64,000 nucleotides of DNA from Jeotgalibacillus sp. ET6 (GCF_029667115.1 NZ_JARUIU010000002.1:248001-312000); one strand, 5' to 3'; shown: positions 44,029-53,904, counted from the first letter of the stretch. Numbers and translations: made by a program. Notes: generated by a model not told the origin, from the letters alone.

Positions 44029-44556
44029 TTGGAAGAATTAAGTAAAATACTTCCTCCTCCAAAAACTCCACAGAAAACTGGGGATAAAGAACAATGGAGA
44101 AAATTTTTTGGCACTCTTGGTACGGAACTGCCTTCAGACTATGTAAAATATATTGAAACTTATGGTACGGGTGGTATTGACCATTTTTTGTGGATATTAA
44201 CTCCTTTTGCAAACGATAAAAATGTAAATTATCTATGTAGGCAGAAGGAAATAGCAGTAGCATATATTCAATCTAAGAGAAATTTTCCGCAATATTATAA
44301 ACATGATGTTTATCCTTCCAATGGAGGACTACTTCCATGGGCATACACTGATAATGGCGACGAATTGTACTGGTTAACAGATGGAAAACCAGATGAATGG
44401 AAAATTGTAGTGTATGAATCAAGGTCGCTAGAGAATTATACATACTCACTTACAATGGTGGAATTTTTATCTCAAATAATAACGAAAGAATTAAGATGCA
44501 AAGCATTCCCTGATGACTTTCCTAGTAATGAAACTACATTTGTTTCAGTATGTTGA
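44029..44556 (+). CDS. SMI1/KNR4 (SUKH) immunity-type protein
   Basis: 175 aa. LGTELPSDYVKYIETYGTGG is the SUKH core; LLPWAYTDNGDELYWLTDG is the central strand pair with an acidic turn. TTG start at 44029, 9 bases behind AGGAG. No toxin tail seen. Confidence 0.78.
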   Translation: MEELSKILPPPKTPQKTGDKEQWRKFFGTLGTELPSDYVKYIETYGTGGIDHFLWILTPFANDKNVNYLCRQKEIAVAYIQSKRNFPQYYKHDVYPSNGGLLPWAYTDNGDELYWLTDGKPDEWKIVVYESRSLENYTYSLTMVEFLSQIITKELRCKAFPDDFPSNETTFVSVC

Positions 44557-44636
44557 GTAGTTATTACCTTAATTTAGGATGGTAACAGAATGAAGGGTGT
44601 TATTAATCTATCAGAACCTTTAAGGAGGTAAAAATA

Positions 44637-45020
44637 ATGAAACAGGTTGTTTCTTTGTGGTTAGGAAACTTTCAAAACTTTGATGAGCTAGAAAAGTATA
44701 CTGAAGTACAATATAACGAAGATGGAGATAGTATTCCTTCACCTTTTGAAAAGGAATTTAAATTAGGCTATTTTGATAGAGATTTAATAGAGAAGGATTG
44801 CATACCAGATGCTGAAGATGATATAGAAAAGCTGCTAATAGATTTTTCATATGATGATCAGCTGATAAAACAGTTTACAGATGTTGAATTAAGTTCTAAG
44901 TATAATACCATTATTGTAATTTACAACTACAATTTTACTAACGATGGTAGAACAATAAATTCAGTAAACAATCTTGAATACGAGCTAAATTTTATAGGTA
45001 CAGCTGAATATGTAGACTGA
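44637..45020 (+). CDS. Imm22-family immunity protein
   Basis: 127 aa. VVSLWLGNFQNFDELEKYTE, QYNEDGDSIPSPFEKEFKLG and LLIDFSYDDQLIKQF are the Imm22 core, closer to the family norm than the paralog at 34193. ATG behind TAAGGAGG. Confidence 0.82.
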   Translation: MKQVVSLWLGNFQNFDELEKYTEVQYNEDGDSIPSPFEKEFKLGYFDRDLIEKDCIPDAEDDIEKLLIDFSYDDQLIKQFTDVELSSKYNTIIVIYNYNFTNDGRTINSVNNLEYELNFIGTAEYVD

Positions 45021-45389
45021 TTACTAAACCTTCTTGGTGTTGTAAAGCACTTGGTTGTGGGAAGGGTGCCACTAGAGCACAACTAACTTTTTAAAATAAA
45101 TCAATAAATGATCTTGAAAAGCTATTCAAGCGGTAATGAACCAAAATAGAAATGCTCATACTGCAGGAGAGGCTTAGGTCAGTGTCAAATTTATATCACG
45201 GAGTATGTAACTTTGAATAAAATATCATTGCACTTTCTACAAATTTAGAACTCAAGATAAGCAATTATACTTTTCCAATAGTCTTAACCTTCTATGATCT
45301 TATCTTTTGTTAATGACCACTGATTTTCAATAAGATGATAAAAGATTGTTTCCTCGAGATTTGATTCCCATCATTCCGGTAGCATGCAG
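45021..45389 (+). other. intercassette stretch with decayed tails
   Basis: Contains a degenerate CACTTGATTG-type terminator arm (45044-45060) and a short frame NQNRNAHTAGEA before a stop near 45178. No intact gene or strong hairpin. Confidence 0.4.
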
Positions 45390-45551
45390 CATGCTGATGG
45401 ATGCGTTAAATAAAAGAAAAGTAGTTAAAGAAGTAAAAAACCCTTTATGAAGTAGTATTCAGCGGCAGGCGCAACGAGTTGCTATTACAGATGAAAATTG
45501 GATCAGATACGGTGGAACAACAGATGAGTTATGGGAAAGGAGGCTATTGAA
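45390..45551 (+). pseudogene. BECR-like RNase toxin tail, frameshifted
   Basis: DALNKRKVVKEVKNPL in one frame, then EVVFSGRR in another, correspond to the QALSKGKVVGTQG and IYEVVFNGQRQ parts of the orphan tip at 27549. It ends at the ribosome-binding site of the next gene. Confidence 0.6.
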
Positions 45552-46040
45552 ATGAAATTTGGTGAAAACACTCAATTAGTAGAAGAAGTAATGGATTTTA
45601 TTCGTAATCATAAGATGTTTAATAAGTATAACTTTCCTGTAAATAACGTAGAGGTAATGAATGATTTCAGTAAAGCCCAAACCCTCGCCTGGTCTCGGGA
45701 CTCAAATGAAGTTGATGCTGTTTGGGAATATGTTAAATTACAGGAAGCAGAAAGGATTGTTGAAAAAGTATATGATTTGGATTTAGTAACTCAGCAAGAT
45801 GACTTAGTTGATTTTTTTAATGACCGTGTTAATTACTCGGATGATTTTCTTCCTTTTGATTACATTGATATTAATGAGGAAGTTGAGGGAGATCTCACGA
45901 TGTGTGCATTAAATCGATTAGTTAATGGGAAAACAGAAAATTTTCATGAAAAACTTTTCCAAGTTTATAAGCAAGGAGCTTGGCCATGCGGGTGGAAGGG
46001 GAAATACCCTGCTGGTAAAATTATTGTGTATGTGCCCTAA
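45552..46040 (+). CDS. immunity-type cytoplasmic protein, unrecognised family
   Basis: 162 aa. LTMCALNRLVNGKTENFHEK then VYKQGAWPCGWKGKYPAGKI, a conserved-looking C-terminus also known from small proteins beside Rhs-type toxins. ATG at 45552, 9 bases behind AAAGGAGG; ATG 45531 precedes that site. The BECR toxin tail in front suggests its partner. Confidence 0.65.
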   Translation: MKFGENTQLVEEVMDFIRNHKMFNKYNFPVNNVEVMNDFSKAQTLAWSRDSNEVDAVWEYVKLQEAERIVEKVYDLDLVTQQDDLVDFFNDRVNYSDDFLPFDYIDINEEVEGDLTMCALNRLVNGKTENFHEKLFQVYKQGAWPCGWKGKYPAGKIIVYVP

Positions 46041-46247
46041 ACAAAAGATATGTACACCTTGCTCGGCAATGTCTCTTTCAGCGTTTCTTTTTTAGTGCTC
46101 ACTGGTGATTCATTGTTCAAGAATAACCTGAAGTGGTTGGGGCTATTAAAACCGGTTAATCTTAAAGCTGATAGGATTAAAAACATAATAGAAGATCTTA
46201 ATGAAACTCAAACTATAATTTATTAATAAAAGGGAGTGTGAGTAGCA

Positions 46248-46664
46248 TTGAACAAAGAGGCAATCATTGAGTTGATTAATAATGAACCTAAAACGTTTTT
46301 TGCCGGGGCTTTAGAGGATAGCAAAATTCGGGATATTGAAAGAAGGCTTCATGTCACGCTGCCAGAGAGTTATAAATGGTTTTTGCGAGAATATGGAACT
46401 GGTGGAGTTTTTGGAATAGAGATTTTCGGAGGTGGACTTCGCGCGGTTCCAACGTGTGTAAAAGAAACAGAAGAATGGAGAGAATATGGTCTACCATTGG
46501 AGTACGTTGTAATTCAAAACTACGGATCTGGTGTTAATTGTCTTGATACTTCGAGATTAGCGAGCAATGAGTGTCCCGTTATAGAATGGGAGCAAGATGA
46601 TGAGGATAGGATAAACGAACATGAAAATTTCTATGCATTTTTAGTAGAACAATTCTCAAGATAA
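46248..46664 (+). CDS. SMI1/KNR4 (SUKH) immunity-type protein
   Basis: 138 aa. LHVTLPESYKWFLREYGTGG is the SUKH core, and VNCLDTSRLASNECPVIEWE matches the 17882 paralog. TTG start behind AAGGGAGTG. The paralogy was used to place that gene's ATT start. From 46041 to 46247 only an open tail (SLFKNNLKWLGLLKPV) is seen. Confidence 0.82.
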   Translation: MNKEAIIELINNEPKTFFAGALEDSKIRDIERRLHVTLPESYKWFLREYGTGGVFGIEIFGGGLRAVPTCVKETEEWREYGLPLEYVVIQNYGSGVNCLDTSRLASNECPVIEWEQDDEDRINEHENFYAFLVEQFSR

Positions 46665-46865
46665 TCGGGATTAAACATGTTGATTAATCTGGCATCTTTA
46701 TGGGATACATAGGTTATATGAAAGAGACAAAATTAAAAAGCAATTTCAATAACAAGAAAGTAATTGAACCTTGACGAATTAATAATCTTAGACGTAACTA
46801 ATTTGATGGAAAGTATCAAAATGATTGAATAGGAATTTATGTTTTACACTGAAGGGTGAGATGGT

Positions 46866-47168
46866 ATGTTCGCTTCTAACAAAGTAGAGGAACCTGTTTT
46901 TCAATTCTTAGCTGGAACTTTCCATCAGGATATCCATTCCCCAGAAGAGGCAATAGTAGAATTATTGACAGTCGAAAGTAAAGAGTATTTGGAATCTGCC
47001 ATAGTTTTTTTAACAGATTTTATCCAAAGTGAGTATTCAGATACAGAAAAAAATGATTACATTCAACTTTGTGCGGATGGAGTCTACTTTCCCGCTGTAG
47101 GTTTAGAACCACTTCAATGGCTCGATCAAATTATTGAAATTATAAAAGAAGCTGTAAAATCGAAATAG
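46866..47168 (+). CDS. CdiI-family immunity protein
   Basis: 100 aa. [20 protein letters not shown], then [14 protein letters not shown] and [19 protein letters not shown] follow the CdiI_2-type pattern (F-G-x-FHQD-...-PEEA and a final W-L-x-x-I). ATG behind GAAGGGTGAG. Such proteins neutralise contact-dependent or LXG toxin tips. Confidence 0.78.
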   Translation: MFASNKVEEPVFQFLAGTFHQDIHSPEEAIVELLTVESKEYLESAIVFLTDFIQSEYSDTEKNDYIQLCADGVYFPAVGLEPLQWLDQIIEIIKEAVKSK

Positions 47169-47295
47169 TGTGATTGTAAGAAGTACCTTGAGAGGCTGAA
47201 GCTTTACAGGGTTTTTATTTTACCCGAAAAAAAAGCGGGAACACTTCCACTTCAAGTGTCATTTTTGACGCGGTAAGTGGAAATGACTTATTGAT

Positions 47296-47379
47296 CATGA
47301 AAAGCAGTTTCATGCTGCAGATGTCCCCAACGCTGCAAGGGTAGAGTATATCTTAGATCCATATACTAATGGGAGGTGA
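47296..47379 (+). pseudogene. toxin tail scar before the 47385 SUKH gene
   Basis: 27 codons reading FHAADVPNAARVEYILDPYT and NGR, with the stop overlapping the GGGAGGTGA site of the next gene. This AADVPNAA...EYILDP tail is typical of the last residues of a secreted toxin. Confidence 0.62.
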
Positions 47380-47384
47380 AGGTA

Positions 47385-47879
47385 ATGACGGAGATTGAGC
47401 AGTTACTTACACAAATAAAGGCTTTACCACATTGTCGTATTTTAGAATCTAAAGGATTGCCAGCTCTTAATGGAGATAATCATCTTTTACCTGATGACTT
47501 AAAAGAATTTTATAGTCTATGTGGAGGTCTCGTGTTATTCGAAAAAGATGATTATCCGATTCATGTGGTGTCCCCTGATAAATTTGAATTGGCAAATCCA
47601 GTCATTGTGGGGGATATACATGAAGAAGATATTTCATTTAACTGGTATATTATTTGTGATGATGGCACTGGTGAGTACTTAACTATTGACCTGGATCAGG
47701 AAAGGCTGGGTAAATGTTACGATAGTTTTTATGACCGTCATGGACTTGTAGGAGAATCTCGAATAATAGCCTTATCTTTTACTGGTTTGCTAGACGCCCT
47801 TATCCATAATAAGGGTCAATACTGGTATTGGTTAAAGGATGATTTCAACTCTCCAGGAGATGCATATGATGAAATTTAA
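47385..47879 (+). CDS. SMI1/KNR4 (SUKH) immunity-type protein
   Basis: 164 aa. HLLPDDLKEFYSLCGGLVLF is the SUKH core; WYIICDDGTGEYLTIDLDQE the central pair; IIALSFTGLLDALIHN the last helix. ATG at 47385; GTG 47376 overlaps the ribosome-binding site. Partner of the toxin tail just upstream. Confidence 0.82.
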   Translation: MTEIEQLLTQIKALPHCRILESKGLPALNGDNHLLPDDLKEFYSLCGGLVLFEKDDYPIHVVSPDKFELANPVIVGDIHEEDISFNWYIICDDGTGEYLTIDLDQERLGKCYDSFYDRHGLVGESRIIALSFTGLLDALIHNKGQYWYWLKDDFNSPGDAYDEI

Positions 47880-48157
47880 TGGAAACTTAGAGCGGGGAAA
47901 AGGGATTTTATTGGTTGGTCTCATGCTAGTTAAAGTTTTGCTGATATTCGGAATTTTTACACGAAATGATCATACATAAGCCGGGTTGACACAATAGTTG
48001 ATTTAAAAGAGGTAGGAGAACAATAGAAAGGGTAGAGAAACAGATGCGAAGTTTATAGCCCTTCATCACTTGAAACAAAATAGATAACAGTTTTGTATTT
48101 TATAACTGATTACCTGAAAAGAAAGAGCCCATTTTTTATGAAAGGAGATGGAAATGA

Positions 48158-48381
48158 GTGTGGAAAATTATCAAAAGGGCAAAGGAAATTATTTTGAATA
48201 ATGAAGAGAAGGCTGATTTTGTGGGTGGGCGTACAGCGAATTTAATTTGTTTGGCTGAAGAAAAATTAGGGGTAAAGTAGTATCTTTTGTGCCTGGCCTT
48301 AACCTGGAGAGTCAAACCTATGAAATAAAGGCTCATGACTTTGGAGATTTTTTATTGGAGTCTGTTAAGCAAGAAGTATAA
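48158..48381 (+). pseudogene. SMI1/KNR4 (SUKH) gene with internal deletion
   Basis: From GTG (9 bases behind AAGGAGA): WKIIKRAKEIILNNEEKADF, then LICLAEEKLGVK and TAG. In another frame SFVPGLNLESQTYEIKAHDF and GDFLLESV to TAA. These are the N- and C-terminal ends of one SUKH protein with about 60 middle codons missing. The rest of 47880-48477 shows no gene. Confidence 0.62.
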
Positions 48382-48477
48382 AGGTTGAGAAAAAGGTAAT
48401 AGAGGATCCGTAATCAGTTCCTTTGATTAAGTTTAACAGCAAAGTGGAAATAAGATACACGTAAAGGGGGAATGAAC

Positions 48478-48999
48478 ATGATATCAAATGATAATCAGGA
48501 TTTGACGGCCTTTTTTTATGAAATAAATAAGTATGCGGATACTGTGCATTTATTAAATCCAGGGGTAGATATTCATTATATAGAGCAGGTAGAAAAAGAT
48601 TTACATATAAGCTTTCCCAAAATATACAAAGATTTTTTACAAGCTTGTAACGGTGGCGAATTATTTATTCCGGGTACTGTATTATCAGAGGTTTATTCTC
48701 CTGCTTTAGGGCAAAAGAAAAGAGGAGCTTCATACATTCATGAATCAAATAGAAAAGATCGTAGACGTCCAGAGATGCCGGACCATTTAGTTATTATTGC
48801 AGATCTTAATTATGGTGATTCCATCTGCTTCGATTTAAAAACGAATAATGGGCAAGATGCTGAAGTCGTTCAATGGGATCATGAAAGTAAATCGATTTCA
48901 CGTACATGGAGTGGTTTCAAAGAATGGATTATGGCTGATTTAGAACAAGGTTCAATGCTGGTAGATTATGAAGGGAATGAGAAAGAATTAGACTTTTAA
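48478..48999 (+). CDS. SMI1/KNR4 (SUKH) immunity-type protein
   Basis: About 173 aa. LHISFPKIYKDFLQACNGGE is the SUKH core; IIADLNYGDSICFDLKT and VVQWDHESKSISRTWSGF the usual second half. ATG 48478 is 7 bases from AAAGGGGG; ATG 48472 is too close to it. Confidence 0.82.
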   Translation: MISNDNQDLTAFFYEINKYADTVHLLNPGVDIHYIEQVEKDLHISFPKIYKDFLQACNGGELFIPGTVLSEVYSPALGQKKRGASYIHESNRKDRRRPEMPDHLVIIADLNYGDSICFDLKTNNGQDAEVVQWDHESKSISRTWSGFKEWIMADLEQGSMLVDYEGNEKELDF

Positions 49000-49029
49000 A
49001 TTTGACCTTCACACAATAAAAAGTAATTA

Positions 49030-49160
49030 AAGGATGCAGTAGATTTAAGAAAAGATATTGAACATACATTCCCTCATATAGATTGGTCTTATCATGAAGA
49101 CGAAGAAGTCTGTTGCTCACCAAACAACAAAAAAGCATTAGCAATGAATGAAGTTAACTC
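49030..49160 (+). pseudogene. CdiI-type immunity gene tail
   Basis: Codons for DIEHTFPHIDWSYHEDEEV match EIEHKLPDIDWSDHEDYED of the CdiI-like pseudogene at 53220. No start is present. Confidence 0.45.
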
Positions 49161-49177
49161 TATGACACTTGATAAAG

Positions 49178-49522
49178 TTAATAATCACAAAGTTGTTCTG
49201 CACATTCAGGTTTTATCTCTGGGAAGTTTTCTCCTTTGCCGATTGAGCCGATTGCTATGGAGTTGTCGGAACTCACACTGATGCTGACACTAAATTCTGC
49301 GCCATTTATTGTACCTGCTAACATAAGTCCTCCAACGGGACTATCTTTTACTTCAGTGTACTCAATATTTTCAGCATCCTGATAATTGGCTTGCAAAAAA
49401 GAAGTAGCAAGTTTCCGTGATTCCTCATAAACGTCCTCATCATAAGCTTTATTCATAGTGGAACAACTTCCTGTAAGCAGAAGTAGTACAGCTATGAAGA
49501 AAGTATTTTTTATTTTAATCAT
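49178..49522 (-). CDS. small lipoprotein, DUF1433-like
   Basis: 114 aa. Signal peptide IKIKNTFFIAVLLLLTGSC with lipobox LTGSC, so the mature protein is lipid-anchored outside the membrane. The rest (FLQANYQDAENIEYTEVKDS, then PVGGLMLAGTINGAEFSVSI) follows the DUF1433 layout. ATG behind AAGGAGG. One of only three - strand genes inside the array; possibly not immunity, or immunity acting at the membrane. Confidence 0.68.
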   Translation of the reverse strand: MIKIKNTFFIAVLLLLTGSCSTMNKAYDEDVYEESRKLATSFLQANYQDAENIEYTEVKDSPVGGLMLAGTINGAEFSVSISVSSDNSIAIGSIGKGENFPEIKPECAEQLCDY

Positions 49523-49766
49523 AATTCACTCCTCCTTAGAGTGAATGATACTATAAAAGGATATATAGGTAAGGAATGTATAAAAGATACTGGAAAATTA
49601 TGCTGACACTTAAGGCTATTTGGTAAAGGAACCAAAAAAATACTCAGGTATGTGATGATTAAAAGGATAGTGGAAACATTGCTCAAAAAACTTATCATGC
49701 ATAACAAGAATGTCAGCTTTGAAATAAAGAGGCAGTCATTGGATGATTAAATCTATTTTGTTTGTT

Positions 49767-50150
49767 TTAAACTTTTTCAGTCGGCCAGTTTTCATATCCT
49801 ACAACTCTCTTGTACTTGTAAAATTCTTCGAAAAATTTTACTGTTTCATCAAGTGACAATCCATTATTTATGAATATCTTTCCGACATTGGGGGGCAGTG
49901 CTTCCAGCCGGAACTCATTTATTCCTTGAGTCAGCTGTATTGCCTGAATCACTTCAATTTCGCTATCAGAATGATAATATCCGAGGGAGGCAAATAGTGC
50001 TTTTTCTGGAACCGCCTCACCCACTGCCTGTTTCACTTGTTCCCAGGTAGGATTTACAATTTTCTCTTCATTAGTTGAAAGTGACCAATATTCTTCTTTT
50101 GCCGGCTTTTCCTGCTGAGAGCTTTTCTTAAAATAATCAAATATCCCCAT
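49767..50150 (-). CDS. hypothetical protein, unrecognised
   Basis: 127 aa. An N-terminal amphipathic FDYFKKSSQQEKPAKEEYW, then NEFRLEALPPNVGKIFINNG and VKFFEEFYKYK. ATG behind GGGAGGTACG. No family recognised. It is convergent with the + strand array and next to the lipoprotein. From 49523 to 49766 there is no gene. Confidence 0.6.
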   Translation of the reverse strand: MGIFDYFKKSSQQEKPAKEEYWSLSTNEEKIVNPTWEQVKQAVGEAVPEKALFASLGYYHSDSEIEVIQAIQLTQGINEFRLEALPPNVGKIFINNGLSLDETVKFFEEFYKYKRVVGYENWPTEKV

Positions 50151-50381
50151 TACGTACCTCCCTTCTAACGTCTATAAATAGACTGTTCATCATGAACTAT
50201 AAATAACGCGAGAATAATTCAGGTAAATTATATCATGTTTTTTAATAGTATCCAGAAAGCATGAAAATGAAAGGGTAAAAAAAGACAGTCTTACATCGTT
50301 AGCGATTTGATGTGGAATTTAAAATGATTGGCAAAAAAGTGTGAAGTCAATTAAAGTCACGATCATGGGGAGGAAGTCGAT

Positions 50382-50792
50382 TTGGAAACAAATCAGGTGG
50401 AACTCATTTATCAAAAGATAGCAAATGTCTTAATTGATATGATCCCAGAGCAATGGGACAAAATTGTATTATACGCTGAGGTAAGGGAAGGGTTTTCGCA
50501 AGTGTATTTTTATTATTATCCCAAAGATCATGAAAAGCCTGTATATAGTTTGGATATACCTGATCGTTTTAATGTAGATAAACATGAATATAGAGAAATG
50601 AAACAAGAATTATACAAATGTTTTGAGGAGATTTGGAATGAATTCAAGGTACAAGATCAAGAACAGTGGGAGTCCGCAACTTTTATTTTGAATAACGCAG
50701 GTCAAATGAAACTGAACTATGGGTATGATGATCTTTCTCAAATTAGTCCGGAAGAGAAACAAGAGAAATGGGAAACTGAATACTTAACGTAA
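50382..50792 (+). CDS. YezG-family (DUF600) immunity protein
   Basis: 136 aa. LIYQKIANVLIDMIPEQWDK, IVLYAEVREGFSQVYFYYYP and the acidic end LNYGYDDLSQISPEEKQEKW are the classic YezG pattern. YezG neutralises the LXG nuclease YeeF in Bacillus subtilis. TTG start behind GGGGAGG. Confidence 0.87.
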   Translation: METNQVELIYQKIANVLIDMIPEQWDKIVLYAEVREGFSQVYFYYYPKDHEKPVYSLDIPDRFNVDKHEYREMKQELYKCFEEIWNEFKVQDQEQWESATFILNNAGQMKLNYGYDDLSQISPEEKQEKWETEYLT

Positions 50793-50867
50793 AACAGATC
50801 ATGACCTGTGAGGTAACGTCTAAAGTTAAAAACAAAAAAGGTATGATTGTCTAACAGGAGGATGAAT

Positions 50868-51206
50868 ATGGGGTATGACTTTTTAATAGGGACATTAATA
50901 AATCATGAAGTTAGTGACATGATAGTAGAGTGGGAGAATGGATTAAGAATTATTGGTGAGCTGGATACGGTTTTTGAAACAGACAATGGATTAGAAGAAG
51001 ATGATCGTACTTATACAGAATATGATGCAGCAGTATTTAAAGTACATAAAATTTTATCTCATCCTACTTATAACAAAGGCATTATCTACAATTGGCTCAT
51101 ACAAGGAAAAGGCTCATTAATTGAAATCTCCCTAAATGTTGACCCTCCGAGTACAATCTATTTGCCTGATGGACAAGTCGTGTGGAAAAGGAATAGTCAG
51201 AAATGA
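50868..51206 (+). CDS. immunity-type protein, unrecognised family
   Basis: 112 aa. [40 protein letters not shown] and [11 protein letters not shown], mostly beta strands. ATG at 50868 is 5 bases from AGGAGG, and an ATG at 50862 overlaps it. Immunity inferred from context. Confidence 0.6.
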   Translation: MGYDFLIGTLINHEVSDMIVEWENGLRIIGELDTVFETDNGLEEDDRTYTEYDAAVFKVHKILSHPTYNKGIIYNWLIQGKGSLIEISLNVDPPSTIYLPDGQVVWKRNSQK

Positions 51207-51398
51207 ACCCGTTATGCCGGTAAAGGTTTTTTACAAATACCACTGCAAATTAGATGTATAGGTATAGCAGAAGATGTTGATTAAAGTGCTGCAGTGGGGG
51301 TATCTCCATTCTCCATCACTAGATTCACTGTGACCTTGATGTTAATAAATCCTTACTTGTATACAGATTACTTCAATAATCAAAGGAGGTTATGTTAA

Positions 51399-51944
51399 GT
51401 GAAAGATCTCTTTAATGATTGGGTTAAACATGAAAGTGTTGATGAAACTGTCATTTTAAACTACCAGGATAAAATTCCTGAAGAATTACTCGAAAGTTGG
51501 AAAATATATGGCTTCGGTGCTTTCGGAAGTAATTTTTTGAGAACGATCAATCCAGACGATTATATAGATATTTTGGAGAAAAGTTATCGAAGGCATGAGC
51601 AGGCTATTCCTATTTTTACAACGGCGATGGGTGACATTTTAGTCTGGGAAAAACATAAATATATAAATTTATTGAATTTTAGAAAAGGAGTAGTGACCGT
51701 TGTTTCGTCCGGATTTGAGTACTTTTTCGACGACTTACAAGATATTGACTTTATGAAAGATGAATTAATGTGTCAGCCTTATCATGAAGCGATTCGTAAA
51801 TACGATGCCCCAAACTATGACGAATGTTTTGGATACACTCCTTTATTAGGTTTAGGTGGAGCAGAAAAAGTAGAGAATCTAAAGAAAGTCAAACTGAAGG
51901 AGCATATTCTTATTATTACTGACCTTATGGGACCAGTGAGTTGA
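51399..51944 (+). CDS. GAD-like/Tdi1-type immunity protein
   Basis: 181 aa. KIYGFGAFGSNFLRTINPDD, TTAMGDILVWEKHKYINLLN and ECFGYTPLLGLGGAEKVENL are the GAD-like plus DUF1851 (Tdi1 C-terminal) pattern. Tdi1 neutralises an ADP-ribosylating or nuclease effector in type VI systems; here the partner is lost. GTG start behind AAAGGAGG. Confidence 0.8.
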   Translation: MKDLFNDWVKHESVDETVILNYQDKIPEELLESWKIYGFGAFGSNFLRTINPDDYIDILEKSYRRHEQAIPIFTTAMGDILVWEKHKYINLLNFRKGVVTVVSSGFEYFFDDLQDIDFMKDELMCQPYHEAIRKYDAPNYDECFGYTPLLGLGGAEKVENLKKVKLKEHILIITDLMGPVS

Positions 51945-52037
51945 AGCGCTCAAGAATGAGTGATGAATTTAACTATAATGCTTGGTTGTCTTTTGAATGC
52001 ATTCACTTTGCTATAAGAAATGTGAGGAGAGTAGAGA

Positions 52038-52505
52038 GTGACGATTAAAGATGAAATTTTTGGGGAGATTGAATATGAACTTGGGTGGTCAAAAGTAATC
52101 AATTTAGATTTTCTTGGAAACTTAACAGAAGTAAATTTATTAATAGATGGTGAGGTGGATGGCCAATTTGATAAAGGTCAGTATGCAGCGTTTCAATCAT
52201 TAATGAAAAAGTGGAACGATATTCAAAAACAACTAGTACCTTCTATCCTAGCTTACTACAGACAAAAGAGAAATGACCTGGGTTTTGATATTGAAGTGAG
52301 TGAAAATTATCCATCAGTTGAAGCTGCAGATGAACTATTAACAATGATAACTATAGATGGAATCGTCATTCCTTATGCAGATATCTTTGATGGCCGGGAT
52401 ATTCGAATTACATTTCAATGTACATGGGATGAAGAAAACGGGCTGGGAGTTCGTCTGTTAAATGAAAAAGTAGCTGATATAGGTTTTCAAGACGTGGCAA
52501 TGTAA
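52038..52505 (+). CDS. DUF6985-like immunity-type protein
   Basis: 155 aa, paralog of 36744: FGEIEYELGWSKVINLDFLG, then ITFQCTWDEENGLGVRLLNE and IGFQDVAM. GTG start behind GAGGAGAG. Family name tentative. Confidence 0.65.
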   Translation: MTIKDEIFGEIEYELGWSKVINLDFLGNLTEVNLLIDGEVDGQFDKGQYAAFQSLMKKWNDIQKQLVPSILAYYRQKRNDLGFDIEVSENYPSVEAADELLTMITIDGIVIPYADIFDGRDIRITFQCTWDEENGLGVRLLNEKVADIGFQDVAM

Positions 52506-52592
52506 AATCGACTTTTAAAAAAGGTGAAACCCTTCACGGTTGTCCAGTTATGTTGAAAGTGAAGATTATTATAATAGGAGAGAATTTAATGT

Positions 52593-53018
52593 ATGGACGA
52601 GAGAATAAGTAAGATGATGGACACTTATGGTGAAGAAGAAGATTTTTTTGGTAAAGTAGCAGAAGAATCTATTGTTAAGGCTGAAACAAAACTTGGAGTT
52701 AAATTTCCTCTAAGTTATCGCAATTTTATAAAAAGATACGGTTCTGGAGGAATATGTGGAGTAGAACTTGAAGGTATTCAGGGGGATTTAGGAGCATCAG
52801 TAGTGGATGCAACGGAGAGGTGGAGAAAATTAGGACTGGATAGGAACTTGATTGTTTTAGAAGACTCGGGAGAATTTGCAAGATGCATGTATTGTGCAGA
52901 AATTCGCGAGGACAGAGTATTTAGTTGGGAAAGAGGGGGGGCAGGTTTAAACCCAAGATATCCTACTTTTAATGACTATGTATTAGATCTATTTAAAGAA
53001 GGAATTCATAACTGGTAA
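52593..53018 (+). CDS. SMI1/KNR4 (SUKH) immunity-type protein
   Basis: 141 aa. LGVKFPLSYRNFIKRYGSGG is the SUKH core; LIVLEDSGEFARCMYCAEIR and VFSWERGGAGL follow. ATG at 52593; AGGAGAG lies 14-20 bases upstream. Confidence 0.82.
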   Translation: MDERISKMMDTYGEEEDFFGKVAEESIVKAETKLGVKFPLSYRNFIKRYGSGGICGVELEGIQGDLGASVVDATERWRKLGLDRNLIVLEDSGEFARCMYCAEIREDRVFSWERGGAGLNPRYPTFNDYVLDLFKEGIHNW

Positions 53019-53098
53019 AAAACCTGATCGCTCTTTCAGTACAGCAAAGAGAGCAACTTTAAAGAACTTTGACTTCTATCAATCTGGAGGGGTAACGA

Positions 53099-53269
53099 GT
53101 GAGACTGGTTAATAGCTTTCTTTCTATAGAAGAATTAAAAAAACAAGAAATTGAACTGATTCTAATGCTTTTTAAAAGCCAATGTCATGTTACCTATAAA
53201 TATAAAGACCGAAAGTATTATGAAACTGATTCCAGAAGAAAATATTTATATACGCCAGATTGGGGATAA
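53099..53269 (+). pseudogene. truncated copy of the colicin-D-toxin immunity gene
   Basis: From GTG: RLVNSFLSIEELKKQEIELI, LMLFKSQCHVTYKYKDRKYY matches residues 2-45 of the protein at 24992. It then runs into the CdiI-like pseudogene and stops. So the second toxin's immunity family once had a second cassette here. Confidence 0.75.
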
Positions 53270-53687
53270 GCTAATGCCCTTTAAAAAAACCATTGGAAAT
53301 ATGTATAAATTACCGTCTCCGCATAAACTACCTGAGAACAGACTAGAACTATGGTACAGTGAATTGTTAATTAAGGAGCTTGAAGACTTATCATTGAATG
53401 ACATAATTAGAATGATAAAAAATGAAATCCTGGTGGAATTAGCAGTAAGTAAGGCATTTATTGTTTTATAAAAGGACCCCATTGCAGGTGAAGTCTACGA
53501 TGGACAACTATTGGAGGTAGTAGCCAATAGTGACATCTGTAAATTTCGTGATCTCATAAGGGAGGTCGAAGAATTAGTACAAGAAATTGAACATAAATTA
53601 CCCGATATAGATTGGTCCGATCATGAAGACTATGAAGATTACAAAGGATATCTACTCAAACTAAGAAAAAAAATGTTTCGTGAATAA
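53220..53687 (+). pseudogene. CdiI-type immunity gene with nonsense codon
   Basis: LPENRLELWYSELLIKELED, LSLNDIIRMIKNEILVELAV, then TAA at 53469, then in the same frame KDPIAGEVYDGQLLEVVANS and EIEHKLPDIDWSDHEDYED. This is a CdiI-type immunity of the class with D-I-x-R-x-x-[KR]Q/NE and P-x-x-GE-x-YDGELL. The 5' end is replaced by the immunity scrap at 53099. Confidence 0.68.
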
Positions 53688-53865
53688 AATTCACTCCAAA
53701 ATGTAGTAAGAGTGAATTCCATATAGAACGAAGGTAGTGTGTATAATGGCTTGAAACAAGAAAAAAGTCCATTGGTTGAAATTTTCTCTATAAAGATCCA
53801 CCGAGTTCGCAGCTGTCCAATCTTTGACCTTGCAATGAAGCTTTTAACGGTTTAATCAGCTTTTC

Positions 53866-53904
53866 AAACCATGATTGGCTTCATGCCTTTCAAGGTTCTT
53901 TATT
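53866..53904 (+). terminator. terminator, AACCTTGA family
   Basis: AAACCATGATTGGCTTCATG then CCTTTCAAGGTTCTTT; one mismatch in the left arm. Confidence 0.68.

Noticed and set aside
48136-48336. 66-codon - strand frame
   Set aside because: It is the antisense of the SUKH pseudogene fragments, which have a clear family pattern on the + strand.
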